Shown here: positions 12,540-21,758 of the stretch, piece by piece | Position numbering within the stretch: the stretch's first letter is position 1 | Layout: the number at the start of each line of letters is the position of its first letter | Virus record (IMG/VR): IMGVR_UViG_3300029922_000257 | Coordinates: 1 to 28,030 of that record | DNA length: 28,030 nucleotides | From: a virus | Strand: one strand, 5' to 3' | Program-made: the position numbers and the translations under genes | The notes under the pieces: model-generated | Databases searched by the model: none | What the model was told of the DNA's origin: nothing | The model's input: the letters and a program-made list of their open reading frames with translations, nothing else

Positions 12540-15500
12540 CTGTTTGCTCCTTTAATATAGTTCTCCACAGATGTTGAATGGCCTTTATTGGTCCCGAACC
12601 GAAGTCCAGTTAACCAAGCCCATACAGTCTTTGGATGTTCAACTCCAGAACCAACTCCATGAATAAACCTAGCCGCCTTTCCAATCTGTGCCGGAACCAT
12701 TCCTGTAATGGCCCCAACAAAACTCGTCGCATCTTGAATCAATCGCCCAGCATGTTCCTTGGCGAAGGGATGATCTTTAGTAAAATCTCTTGCTACGTTT
12801 GAAACCTCTTGCAACGCAGTTCCGGTCAAACCATATTGCGGATCCTTTCCATGGATCATCGCGGTGACAATATCTCTAACCCCAGGCCAACTAGATGCGG
12901 CCGTAAATAATATTTGCTTTCCGACCTTCTTCGCCCAAGAGTCTTTTTCATTATCATCACTTGGCGAAACCATATGTTCAACCAATGCAGGCCAAACTGC
13001 ATATGCAAACAAGCTCGCAGTTAATGCCGGAACCGTAGCCAATGCTGCCTTTTTATCGCCCTTGGCAAGATCCAACGCAGCCCCAGCTTTCCAAATAGTC
13101 TCCATCTGTCGATTCATAATATCAGAGAAGTAATTATAAACCGATGTGAGCCAAGGGTTCCAATCACGTTGAATCGCCGTTCGAGAAGTAATCGCAGTTG
13201 ATCCATGTGCCCGACGAACTGCTCGATCTGCCGCATAGACCGCATCGCCATGAACTCCAGACTGACCCATTTCCTTTTCATACGCCGCCATCCAAGTTGG
13301 AACCGCCGATAGCATATCCGAAATCGCCACGGGTTTGCTTGACCATTCCATAATCCGCTGGCGCCATTCGGGGAATTTATCGCCTGGATTCAACCCTCCT
13401 GCAGCGCCATATAATGTCTCTTGCCAATTTCGATCTCTTCGTTGTAGCTCCAATGAATTCTGAATTGCGAATTGCCAATTAGATTCGCCGGTGGATTCAT
13501 TAATCCGAAACAATCCCGACACCGCTTTAGCAAATTCTTTGCCTCCGACTTCGCGAATAGATGTAACCAATGCCGATGGGCCATGCTTCAATACAGTTCC
13601 AGGGTTCAACCCAACTAATGTCGTGATCATATTCTGGCGAATGAATTCACTTGCTTGAGTGAACGCAGCTTGAGATCGATTATCCCGGTTCGCGGAATTC
13701 GCCACAGATTGCAAATATGGAATCATTTCCTGTTTATATTCATCGCCGTAATACTTTCGCACCGCCGAACGAACATCTTTGTCGTAGAAAACCTTCGACG
13801 CATTCAACACCGCCGGGCGCAATCCGATGTCATGTAACATCTGACTAATCCGCCCAGGCATTTGATCAAGGTCCAAAGCCAATGGCGCGATATATCCGGT
13901 TCGGGATTTAGTATATCCAGCAGGGGTTGTGGCTCGGATGAAGTTCTCTTGTTCAAGCGGGTCCCGGCCCATGAGTTTCTTCGACTTACCTTCCATTTCA
14001 GAATGAAAGATAATCGGATAATACCCACCCGGAACCGTTCCGAATTTAGTCTGCACCGGAGTCACCGCCACATCCTCAGCAGGAACTCCACCAGTTAACG
14101 ACCGATACATGGTATCCGATTTGATTTTAATATCTTTAAAAATATCCCAGATACCTTGGACGAATCTCCAATCTTCAGCCGTTGCATGTTCATGAATCCA
14201 ATTCATAACTTCGCCTGGATCTCGGCCATAACCCTTGGCAAGTTTTACAAGATTTGATTTCGTCCCGGTGTTGAGCATCACCGAAATTAAATTTTTTCGA
14301 GTAAATGCGATCGGTGTTTCTGTATCCATGTCCTTGAACAACGGATTATCCAAGGTTTTATTCAACCCTTCTGGAACGCCAAGGTCTTTAATTTTTGCGG
14401 CGTATTCCTTTTTCCATGCGTCAACTTGATTAGCCCCATCAATCAAATCTCGCATGACGTATTGATTCCATAAACCTTTAGCATCAAATGCATCCCAGCG
14501 GTTAAAAATGTTTTCCATCTGTAGATTCTTGATAAGATAACCACGAAGCAACCCAGGTTTCTTTGGCAGCCGAATTTCTTTACCAACCGAATCGGCGATG
14601 TTATTAATCAGACCTTTTTTAACCTCAGCATAATCTGCAGCTTCGCCTTGTTTATATATCTTCAATTCATCTCGACCATTATGCACAAGGGTCTTGATTG
14701 AATTATGAACATTTCGGAATTCCTCGGTGGTTAAAGCATCTACATTTTTTCGCCAAGATTGATCAAAGAGTTGATCCCAGACCGGAACCTCTCGAAGAGC
14801 CATCTGTTTATTGGAAACAAACTCCTCAAGAGATTTGCTTTCCCCACTTTCAATATGCTTTTGTAGGTCTTGAATTGATCGGCGAACTGGCTTGCCGACT
14901 TGCATAAGGATCCCGTGGATGAATCCAGTGTATTCTGGATCGACACTTGGAACCTCACGCTTAGCAAATTGCTTAGCAGTTCGATCAAACGTAGACTTTT
15001 CTTTTTCGAGTTTCTTAGCTTCCGCGGCAAGCAACCCGACTTCGTATCTCCGTTGCAGAATCGGCAACGCTTTCGCCGTATCACCAGCCGCTAACGCCGC
15101 AACTGCATCGCGGTAATGCTTGGCCATCTGCGTCATCAGTCGCCCGGAATCAACCGTGCCGACTTCCATTTTAGAGAATATCTCCAATGCATGGGCCTTG
15201 GCGAAGTCTTTATCAATAACCTTCACCCCGGCTTGCATCGCGGCCCCTTGCCATTCCTCTGCAAGTAGATTCAAATTGTTCTCACTCAACGCTTGGTCTT
15301 GCGCATCAAGCATAATATTCTTTTGTAAATCACCGAACTTCGCTTCCATTTGGCGATTGGTTTCATCGGCGATTACCTTTTTAAGGTGTTCCTGGGAAGT
15401 CATATCCCCACGATCGCGATTGTATTCGATCAGTTTTTCAACCATCGCATCGCCAGAAGTAAACCCAACCATCTTAGCGACGCCATCAACCGGAAGACCA

Positions 15501-18500
15501 TCGGCCGAGTGGTATCGCCGAGGAAGGGCAGACTTTTGCTCGGCGGTAAGGTCGTCGCTTCGTAGCGGAATAACCTGCCGAATTTTCTTTCCGCCGATTT
15601 CCCCAGAGCCAACAAATAAATCCGCCATTACATCCGGTCGTTGACGAATGGTAGATTCGACTTCCTTAGCGATTTCTTTGGAGTTCTCTTTCCATTCTTT
15701 GGTTTGGGTTTTCGCTTGGTCGCGTTCGGCGCGTTTAAGTGAAGCGGCGATGTCTTCTTGAAAGCGGGTTTGAATTGACTTCTGCATTCGTTCGAAGGTC
15801 TTGGAATCGAGTCCGGCGGCAGAAGCACGGAGATTGTTTAGTCGCGCTTGATCATCACCAAGGGCAAACTTTGGTGCCTCGCCAGCGGGAGGAAGATCAG
15901 GAGAAAATGCTTCCCCCTTCAAGTTGGCGTCTAAGGCCTGATTGAAAAGCTCTCTAATCTTGGGATGATTGAAGTCCGCGCGAACGGCCGTCTCGTATTC
16001 TGGCGAGAAATTCCCAGACCTTATGTCGTCAGCCACCTTCAACGCATCACTCTGAAGATAATCAACAACCTTTTGCGGCCGCCTTGATAGCCAAAGGTCC
16101 CAAGCCTCCTTGCTTGTGTTCCCGGCCGGCTCAATGTTGCCGCCATGCCTATCATCAAAAGCGTCATAAAGAGCCGATGCCACGCCCTTGCGCCGCCAAT
16201 CTGGTGCTGTCTCAACCATCGCTGTGTGGGCCGTCCCTTGTCCCGGCTCAAACGCATCCAATAGAGAGCCTACCATTTTGCCATCGGGCGTCCGCGCCTC
16301 AAACCGACCTTCGTCGGCATTCCATTTGACAGTGAACTTTGGTGCCTCGCCAACAGATACAATTTTATTTCCCGGATGCATTTTACTATACGCGTCCAAA
16401 CCATGAATCTGCTCTTTATTCCATACTTCAATTGGAACCATACCAACTTTTGGCTCATTTGAATATGGAACATTTCTAGATTCTGATGCTATTCCCCATG
16501 GACGAGTATTATCAAATCTTGACGCAAGTGAAGCTGTTCCATCACCATGATCTATAATTCGCCATTTCCCTGAACCAGGTGCCATTCGTTGAGCATCATA
16601 TGCATCAAAATACATAGTCTTATCTGATTTTGGTTTAATTCCAAAATCACCTTCATGTCCTATATCAGATCGCGCAGCTTTATCCCGTGTAGTTGTTCCA
16701 TCAGGATGAATTTTATAAGTTGAGCCTTTAGCTGTTGTAAATCCTTTTATTTCGTCTTTGGCAAACGCTGGACCTCCAGCCTTAACCCCGCCCTCACGAC
16801 CAGCAACCTCCCCAGACTCTACTCTCTTAAAGATTTCATCCGGCGAAAGTTCCCGCCCAAAGATTTCCTTCAACCGAGTTTGGATCCCCTCCCAAAGCTG
16901 GCGAAGCTTTTCGAAAGCCTGCGTTACTAACGTCTGCGGCTGTTCGATTTCATCGCGGCGGCTGGCCCAATCTCGATAAGCCTCGGCGATGGATTCCTCA
17001 TATTGCCCACGGAGATCTAAATCGGAATAACGGTCTTTAATCCCATAGCGATCCAGCCAACCTTCAGATCTCGCGGCGTTGATCAGTCCAGTCCATTCCT
17101 CAGGTTTGAAGAACCCCTGTCGATATAGATGATGAATCGCTTCATGGCGACCATAGCCGATTGGATCGTTGGAAAACAGATCCACGATAATCCGACCGGT
17201 ATCCGGGAAGTAAACTCCAAGAGGATAGCCACCTTCAGCAGTGTAAATACGACCTACAATCTCTGGAGTCGCTCCAGAGATTCGCTGAACTTCTTCCTTA
17301 ACCGCCTGGGCTACTTCTTGCTGCCGAGGCTTTAAAATGTCTGATGGTTCGGCAAAGACTCCACCACCATGATTTTCAAGAAATTTATCGTTAAGTAAAT
17401 CCTGAAGATTATTAAATCCTTGTTGAGTTTCGGACTCGGCAAGCTTCACCACTGGATGGGCAACATCACTTTCCCAAGTTCCAGCAGTTTCCCTCGCCCC
17501 AGAAACTCGATGCCCAGTGACTGTTTCATAGTCAGGATAGATTTCTTTCAGTTGGCGCTTAAGATCCCGAACCAAACTCGGCCCGAATGAATTAGAATAC
17601 AACCCAGCGAGGCCATTGATGTTTGAAATGTAAAGTTCCTTTTTTGCTTCGTCGGGGATGATGGTTAGCTCCCCCGCAGGCTTACCGTCTTGATCGAGGA
17701 ACTGATATTCATGTGCATATTCAAATCCAGGTATTGACGGCTGTTGCTTTAGCTCCAGCTTTCGATCCCCAATCGCAAACATCGGTTCGGTCCCAGAAGC
17801 CGCCCGAGCCTGTGCGATTGGGGCCTCGACAACTGGCTTCGCCTCCCAAGGCTCCGCAGCCTCTCGCGCCGTAATTCCACCGGGCCAAACTCTAAGATCA
17901 TCATGAAGGTCTTTGGCGACTTTTGGGTCAACCTTTGTCATCCAATCCGCAAGAGGAACGTGAACGTCTTCTCCGAGTTTGGCCTCTTCAAGCTTGGCCT
18001 CTATCCCCGGAACCCACCCAAGAAGTCCATCATCTGGACTAGGTAACCGATCGCCATAAAGTTCAGCAACCCGATCGCCAGCAATACCAATCGTAGAATC
18101 GCCATAGTGCTGCTCCGCGAATTTCTGAAAATATTCTGGATCACGATCTCGGGTAAGGGAAGTTTGTGCATCGGCGAGATTAGCGTCGAATTGGTCGATG
18201 TAATGAGAATTTAGATCTGCTTTAGCTTTGTCAATTTCAGGATGAAGCCCCCGAGGCGGTTCAAGTCCGGCATCGATCCAGGGTTTAGCCGCAGCAATCG
18301 CAGCCTCACGAGACTTCTTTGCGGCTTGGCGTTCACCAATCTCCGCGACTTCATGTAGATTTTCGCCAGTCCGCATAAATTCGGATTGAAGCAAACTAGA
18401 CATTTCGCGTTCGGCACGGTCTGGATCTTGGCCGAGTTCCTTAGCGAGTTGCCCTGCGGCTTTGGCTGGACCTTCGGTTATAGGCCCCATCGCGAACTTA

Positions 18501-19033
18501 CCAAGAAGAGTCGCGGCGTCAAGAAGATTGGATTGGATTTGGAGTCCGGCGGCAGTTCCAGGCGAGGTCTGACGAAGTTGGCGAAGCGCTTGTTCATCAG
18601 TTGTTTCTGGCTTTTCAAGATACTCTGCGGCGGTTTGACGAATACTTTCGGCTGCGCCAACGACTCCAGCGACCACAGGTTTGGTGATGTATTTCTCCAT
18701 CCAACCCGGATGGAGTATAGACGTGTTCGGAACGGATCGCGAAAAGTTATCCAAGTTTCCGTAATCGTCATTTGAAACTACATCCGCTAGGGGATTCCCA
18801 CGAATATAACTCGCAATCGCTGGATTGTTACGGACGATATGGGAAACCAATGCGGCTTTGTGACCTTGATCAAATCCATCAAGATCGTTATAAACAACCT
18901 GCGGAGACGCCCCGGTAGCTTTAGCAAGTTTCAGCGCCCGTGCACCAGCATCAGGATCGTCGTCAAGTGATGTTACCGCAAGACTTGGCGCAACAGAGTC
19001 AATACTTTGAACGTAAGGATCATATTCGTTCAT
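12536..19033 (-). CDS. Giant polyvalent internal/ejection virion protein (peptidase-like and GNAT modules)
   Basis: This 2165-residue protein occupies the place of the large T7 gp16-type ejection protein. Residues 1-400 are mostly helical. A possible beta-alpha GNAT-like module follows at about 423-540 (ending GHRVSGAR). An HExxH site, RHEAIHHLYR (H630, E631, H634), with EESIAEAY (E684 a possible third ligand), suggests a zinc peptidase. An unknown module covers 759-895. A GNAT module has motif A WRRKGVASALYDAF at 946-959. From about 1056 it is helical, with a coiled coil, and a hydrophobic segment at about 1993-2018 (LTASLFAYAVWPAL). P-x-F linkers lie at P417, P755, P898 and P1054. It probably enters the host with the DNA, carrying enzymes; this is inferred from the family layout. 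ATG 19033 has GAGG seven bases upstream and overlaps the previous stop. Confidence 0.8.
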   Translation of the reverse strand: MNEYDPYVQSIDSVAPSLAVTSLDDDPDAGARALKLAKATGASPQVVYNDLDGFDQGHKAALVSHIVRNNPAIASYIRGNPLADVVSNDDYGNLDNFSRSVPNTSILHPGWMEKYITKPVVAGVVGAAESIRQTAAEYLEKPETTDEQALRQLRQTSPGTAAGLQIQSNLLDAATLLGKFAMGPITEGPAKAAGQLAKELGQDPDRAEREMSSLLQSEFMRTGENLHEVAEIGERQAAKKSREAAIAAAKPWIDAGLEPPRGLHPEIDKAKADLNSHYIDQFDANLADAQTSLTRDRDPEYFQKFAEQHYGDSTIGIAGDRVAELYGDRLPSPDDGLLGWVPGIEAKLEEAKLGEDVHVPLADWMTKVDPKVAKDLHDDLRVWPGGITAREAAEPWEAKPVVEAPIAQARAASGTEPMFAIGDRKLELKQQPSIPGFEYAHEYQFLDQDGKPAGELTIIPDEAKKELYISNINGLAGLYSNSFGPSLVRDLKRQLKEIYPDYETVTGHRVSGARETAGTWESDVAHPVVKLAESETQQGFNNLQDLLNDKFLENHGGGVFAEPSDILKPRQQEVAQAVKEEVQRISGATPEIVGRIYTAEGGYPLGVYFPDTGRIIVDLFSNDPIGYGRHEAIHHLYRQGFFKPEEWTGLINAARSEGWLDRYGIKDRYSDLDLRGQYEESIAEAYRDWASRRDEIEQPQTLVTQAFEKLRQLWEGIQTRLKEIFGRELSPDEIFKRVESGEVAGREGGVKAGGPAFAKDEIKGFTTAKGSTYKIHPDGTTTRDKAARSDIGHEGDFGIKPKSDKTMYFDAYDAQRMAPGSGKWRIIDHGDGTASLASRFDNTRPWGIASESRNVPYSNEPKVGMVPIEVWNKEQIHGLDAYSKMHPGNKIVSVGEAPKFTVKWNADEGRFEARTPDGKMVGSLLDAFEPGQGTAHTAMVETAPDWRRKGVASALYDAFDDRHGGNIEPAGNTSKEAWDLWLSRRPQKVVDYLQSDALKVADDIRSGNFSPEYETAVRADFNHPKIRELFNQALDANLKGEAFSPDLPPAGEAPKFALGDDQARLNNLRASAAGLDSKTFERMQKSIQTRFQEDIAASLKRAERDQAKTQTKEWKENSKEIAKEVESTIRQRPDVMADLFVGSGEIGGKKIRQVIPLRSDDLTAEQKSALPRRYHSADGLPVDGVAKMVGFTSGDAMVEKLIEYNRDRGDMTSQEHLKKVIADETNRQMEAKFGDLQKNIMLDAQDQALSENNLNLLAEEWQGAAMQAGVKVIDKDFAKAHALEIFSKMEVGTVDSGRLMTQMAKHYRDAVAALAAGDTAKALPILQRRYEVGLLAAEAKKLEKEKSTFDRTAKQFAKREVPSVDPEYTGFIHGILMQVGKPVRRSIQDLQKHIESGESKSLEEFVSNKQMALREVPVWDQLFDQSWRKNVDALTTEEFRNVHNSIKTLVHNGRDELKIYKQGEAADYAEVKKGLINNIADSVGKEIRLPKKPGLLRGYLIKNLQMENIFNRWDAFDAKGLWNQYVMRDLIDGANQVDAWKKEYAAKIKDLGVPEGLNKTLDNPLFKDMDTETPIAFTRKNLISVMLNTGTKSNLVKLAKGYGRDPGEVMNWIHEHATAEDWRFVQGIWDIFKDIKIKSDTMYRSLTGGVPAEDVAVTPVQTKFGTVPGGYYPIIFHSEMEGKSKKLMGRDPLEQENFIRATTPAGYTKSRTGYIAPLALDLDQMPGRISQMLHDIGLRPAVLNASKVFYDKDVRSAVRKYYGDEYKQEMIPYLQSVANSANRDNRSQAAFTQASEFIRQNMITTLVGLNPGTVLKHGPSALVTSIREVGGKEFAKAVSGLFRINESTGESNWQFAIQNSLELQRRDRNWQETLYGAAGGLNPGDKFPEWRQRIMEWSSKPVAISDMLSAVPTWMAAYEKEMGQSGVHGDAVYAADRAVRRAHGSTAITSRTAIQRDWNPWLTSVYNYFSDIMNRQMETIWKAGAALDLAKGDKKAALATVPALTASLFAYAVWPALVEHMVSPSDDNEKDSWAKKVGKQILFTAASSWPGVRDIVTAMIHGKDPQYGLTGTALQEVSNVARDFTKDHPFAKEHAGRLIQDATSFVGAITGMVPAQIGKAARFIHGVGSGVEHPKTVWAWLTGLRFGTNKGHSTSVENYIKGANR
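15867..15884. repeat. 18-bp direct repeat, copy 1 (P-x-F linker)
   Basis: The plus-strand sequence AACTTTGGTGCCTCGCCA is identical to the copy at 16335-16352. It encodes the linker G-E-A-P-K-F before the C-terminal helical half of the giant protein. The two copies bracket the GNAT module. Confidence 0.85.
16335..16352. repeat. 18-bp direct repeat, copy 2 (P-x-F linker)
   Basis: Exact second copy of the 18-base sequence at 15867-15884, in the same reading frame and encoding the same G-E-A-P-K-F linker. It marks the boundary between the AT-rich module and the GNAT module of the giant protein. Confidence 0.85.
16353..16765. other. AT-rich module inside the giant gene
   Basis: Hand counts give about 38% G+C over 16381-16740, against about 56% over 16021-16320 and about 53% over 16801-16980. 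The drop coincides with one protein module (about residues 759-895, containing STYKIHPDGTTTRDKAARSD and KMHPGNKIVSVG) that lies between two P-x-F linkers. The edges match linker positions closely, so this looks like a domain acquired as a unit. Confidence 0.7.
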
Positions 19034-21165
19034 TGCACAGCCTCTTTTTTCTTACCATACATTTCGTTGTAATGATGCGCCGCATAGATTTGTTGAATGG
19101 TCTTTTCGTCAGGTTCCGGATTACCGGCGTCTGTGTGGGCCTGAATGATCTTGGTCTTTTCAGCCTCGGGCACATCGGCTTTAAACGCAGGTCCTTTGGT
19201 ATCCCAAAGCCAACCCGGTTGAAGAACCTGCTCCCGAAGAAGCTTTGCGCCAATCTGGTTAATTTCATCAAGCTTATAAGGCTTACCAGTCTGTTGAATT
19301 TGCTCGTTCATAAGATTGAACAGCGTCCCGCGGAATAGATAAAAATCATCCGGATTCTTTTTTCGATCAATCCCAGCGGAATCTAGCATACCGCCAAGTT
19401 GGCGCATCGCTGCATCTACCGCAGGATTCTTTTGGGTATTGTTATAAAGCTTGGATCGAAGATCAATCAAATGCTGTTTCTGCTCCGCTGGCATTGCCAT
19501 TCCGGTGAAGTCTGCATCGAATAAAGCCTTGTTACGTTCCTCTTGCGGAAGCATTGGATCGGTTAACCGACCAACCCATTGAGAATATTGTTTTTGATTT
19601 TCCTCGGTTGGCTCGTATTGATGTTTGGCGTTATAAGCGATTGTTTTTTCAAGTTTAGTCCGATCCGGGCCAGATAGGCGATTGATTGCATCATGCACCG
19701 CAGGATCTTGGATCTGATCAATTGACGAAATCAGCTTCCCGTCTTTATCTGGTAGGATCGCTTTGTCGATCATATCCTTACGGTCAAATTCTTCCGCCTT
19801 TATAAGTTGCGTTGCATGGGCATGATCGGCTTGAACATGATATTGAAAATGAAGTTGAAACTCCGAATCGTTTGGAAGAAGTTCTCCAGCACGTTTTTGG
19901 GCAATGGTATCGAGATCAGAGGCCGATGCGGTTCGAGCAAGGTTGGAATTTAGCCGCTGAAGGTATTGCCCTGCTGTAGAGCCACCATCCGATCGTGATA
20001 GATCTGCATTGGGATTGCCGGTGAACCATTTAAGCGCGGCTTTATTCGCTGATCCGGTTTCTTCTTGATACTGACCAAGTTTGAACCCAGCAAGTTTATC
20101 CTGAGCCGCATGGTCATTAATGAACTCTTGCTCTGACATCGTCGGCATCCCGGCTTCCTTAAGCCAAGACTGAAGATTTCCCTGCATGACTCCATATTTA
20201 CCAAGCGCATGTTGGCCGGCATATTGACCACTTTTTACAGTTGGATGTGGAGGGTCGTAGTTTCCAGAACCTTCAACCATACCAACTGCTTGGATCAATC
20301 GATCAGGCGAAACTTTTTCTTCACCAAAATGCCCGCCTTCGCCTGATAGAAGTGCGGAGGATTGAACCCGGGAAGTGACATTTATGTTATGATTGCGAAT
20401 GAATTCCGCTGCCCGTCCAGCATCTTCACCAGTTATGTTCCCGGCTTGAACTGCTTCATCAAGGGCTTTTTTTGCTAGAACTGGATCGGTTCGAGCGAGA
20501 GCTTGAGCTCGATCAAAAACCAATCCGGACTTAGCTTTGGTAGCGTAATCATCACGTTGTTCTTTAGACCAACCATGTAAGGCTTGAAGTTGATCGGCGG
20601 CAGATTCAGTCCCGGCGAGCTTCTGTTGATAAAGCCCATCGTCTTCTGGATTTGATGCAACTGCCTTTCGATCAGAATCTAATACAGCTTGTTGCGTGCC
20701 GATTTGATAACGCTTAAACTGTTCCCCTGCGTGAATACCGGCGCCGATCACCGCACGAGACTGGATGTTCCGAGATTCCTGGAGGTAAATTCGTTGAGCA
20801 TATGGACTATCGAGATCGTTACCGATGCTTTCTCGGGTTTGATTTAATTGATCTTTATATCCTGGATAACCATCAACTGCGGTTTTACCTTCAAGCGAAC
20901 GATATTTTACATCAAGATCGCCTACGCTATCGGTGAATTTCGCAACAGCATTTGCGGCCTTGGCCTGTTGGTCAAGTTCTTGCATCGCCAAGGCGCGAGA
21001 ATAGAGTTCATTCCCGACTTGCTCAGAAGATTTGCCTAGTCGTTCGGTTGCTTCCGCAGTGGCACCGCCAAATGCAGCAAGTGGCGCGTTAACCGAAACC
21101 GAAGGCGTCGGAGAGAGGTTCGGCGATTGAGTCGGAACGCCTGTGTAGGGAACTTGCGATGCCAT
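19030..21165 (-). CDS. Internal virion protein with a lysozyme/transglycosylase-like domain
   Basis: The 711-residue product is mainly helical and Gln/Ala-rich, with a Pro/Ser-rich N-terminus (GVPTQSPNLSPTPSVSV). A compact domain around residues 290-400 has AVGMVEGSGNYD (candidate catalytic E298), HALGKYGVMQGNLQSWLKEAG, and AALKWFTGNPNAD. That matches the Glu, G-x-x-Q-x and W-x-G-N pattern of lysozyme-like or SLT-type transglycosylases used to open the cell wall at DNA entry. In T7 this activity is on gp16; here it is on a separate protein beside the giant one. ATG 21165 overlaps the upstream stop as TAATG. It ends with MYGKKKEAVQ, overlapping the giant gene as ATGA. Confidence 0.75.
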   Translation of the reverse strand: MASQVPYTGVPTQSPNLSPTPSVSVNAPLAAFGGATAEATERLGKSSEQVGNELYSRALAMQELDQQAKAANAVAKFTDSVGDLDVKYRSLEGKTAVDGYPGYKDQLNQTRESIGNDLDSPYAQRIYLQESRNIQSRAVIGAGIHAGEQFKRYQIGTQQAVLDSDRKAVASNPEDDGLYQQKLAGTESAADQLQALHGWSKEQRDDYATKAKSGLVFDRAQALARTDPVLAKKALDEAVQAGNITGEDAGRAAEFIRNHNINVTSRVQSSALLSGEGGHFGEEKVSPDRLIQAVGMVEGSGNYDPPHPTVKSGQYAGQHALGKYGVMQGNLQSWLKEAGMPTMSEQEFINDHAAQDKLAGFKLGQYQEETGSANKAALKWFTGNPNADLSRSDGGSTAGQYLQRLNSNLARTASASDLDTIAQKRAGELLPNDSEFQLHFQYHVQADHAHATQLIKAEEFDRKDMIDKAILPDKDGKLISSIDQIQDPAVHDAINRLSGPDRTKLEKTIAYNAKHQYEPTEENQKQYSQWVGRLTDPMLPQEERNKALFDADFTGMAMPAEQKQHLIDLRSKLYNNTQKNPAVDAAMRQLGGMLDSAGIDRKKNPDDFYLFRGTLFNLMNEQIQQTGKPYKLDEINQIGAKLLREQVLQPGWLWDTKGPAFKADVPEAEKTKIIQAHTDAGNPEPDEKTIQQIYAAHHYNEMYGKKKEAVQ

Positions 21166-21758
21166 TAGTATAATCCACTTGCAACAGAAGCAGCACCACC
21201 TAAGGTTTGACCGCCACTACCACCAAACAATCCCATTTGGCTACCAGATAGCCATTTACTCGCAACTGATCCAGCGCCACCGACAAGGCTTGAGGTTATA
21301 TTTAATGGAGTCGCCTTGGTTACATTCTGTCCCGCGGCCAGATATGCACCAGCTTGAGATTTACTCGTCGCCGCCGAGGTTTCATAGTCATATGCGGTTT
21401 TGGTCGCGTTCATGCGGATAGTGTTGAGATCCATTGTCGAGACAGTATGTTGAGATTCCTGAACCGATTTCGCCGATCCAGAGTTCACATCCACACCGGA
21501 AGCACCTTGGCTAGCAACGATCTGACCTGCAGTAACTCGGTCTTTAAGCCCAACTTTTTCAGCGGTGAGTTCGCCTTGCTGTGAAGCATAGTTTGCATTC
21601 TGTGTAGCAATCTGTGAATTAAGCGCCGCGATTCCCGCTTGGTAGTTATATTGCTGTGTCTGGACTTGGCCAGCTTCTTTCTGTCCAGCCGCGCCAAGAA
21701 GGGTTCCGAAGATACTCGCCCCAATTCCAGCCGCACCGAGCGCTCCAGGCACAGACAT
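21165..21758 (-). CDS. T7 gp14-like internal virion protein
   Basis: This 197-residue protein starts with a small-residue hydrophobic helix (GAAGIGASIFGTLLGAAGQ), followed by a Gln/Asn-rich helical region (YQAGIAALNSQIATQNANYA), then RVTAGQIVASQGASGVDVNS, a long helix with MDLNTIRMNATKTAYDYE, and a Gly/Ser-rich end. Such proteins in T7-like phages form part of the internal core and the channel across the outer membrane. Its position between the gp13-like and transglycosylase-like genes matches that order. AGGAG six bases before ATG 21758 is strong; the ATG overlaps the upstream stop. Confidence 0.7.
   Translation of the reverse strand: MSVPGALGAAGIGASIFGTLLGAAGQKEAGQVQTQQYNYQAGIAALNSQIATQNANYASQQGELTAEKVGLKDRVTAGQIVASQGASGVDVNSGSAKSVQESQHTVSTMDLNTIRMNATKTAYDYETSAATSKSQAGAYLAAGQNVTKATPLNITSSLVGGAGSVASKWLSGSQMGLFGGSGGQTLGGAASVASGLY

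Noticed and set aside
15120-15644. 174-codon Ser/Ile-rich frame on the plus strand
   Set aside because: It is antisense to the giant virion gene, and its composition is what a complementary strand of a helical coding region gives. There is no convincing ribosome binding site or context.
19040-19056. Poly-A run AAGAAAAAAGAGG as a programmed frameshift site
   Set aside because: The A-run is not in the X-XXY-YYZ phase for the upstream gene, and the GAGG right after it explains the sequence as the ribosome binding site of the giant gene.
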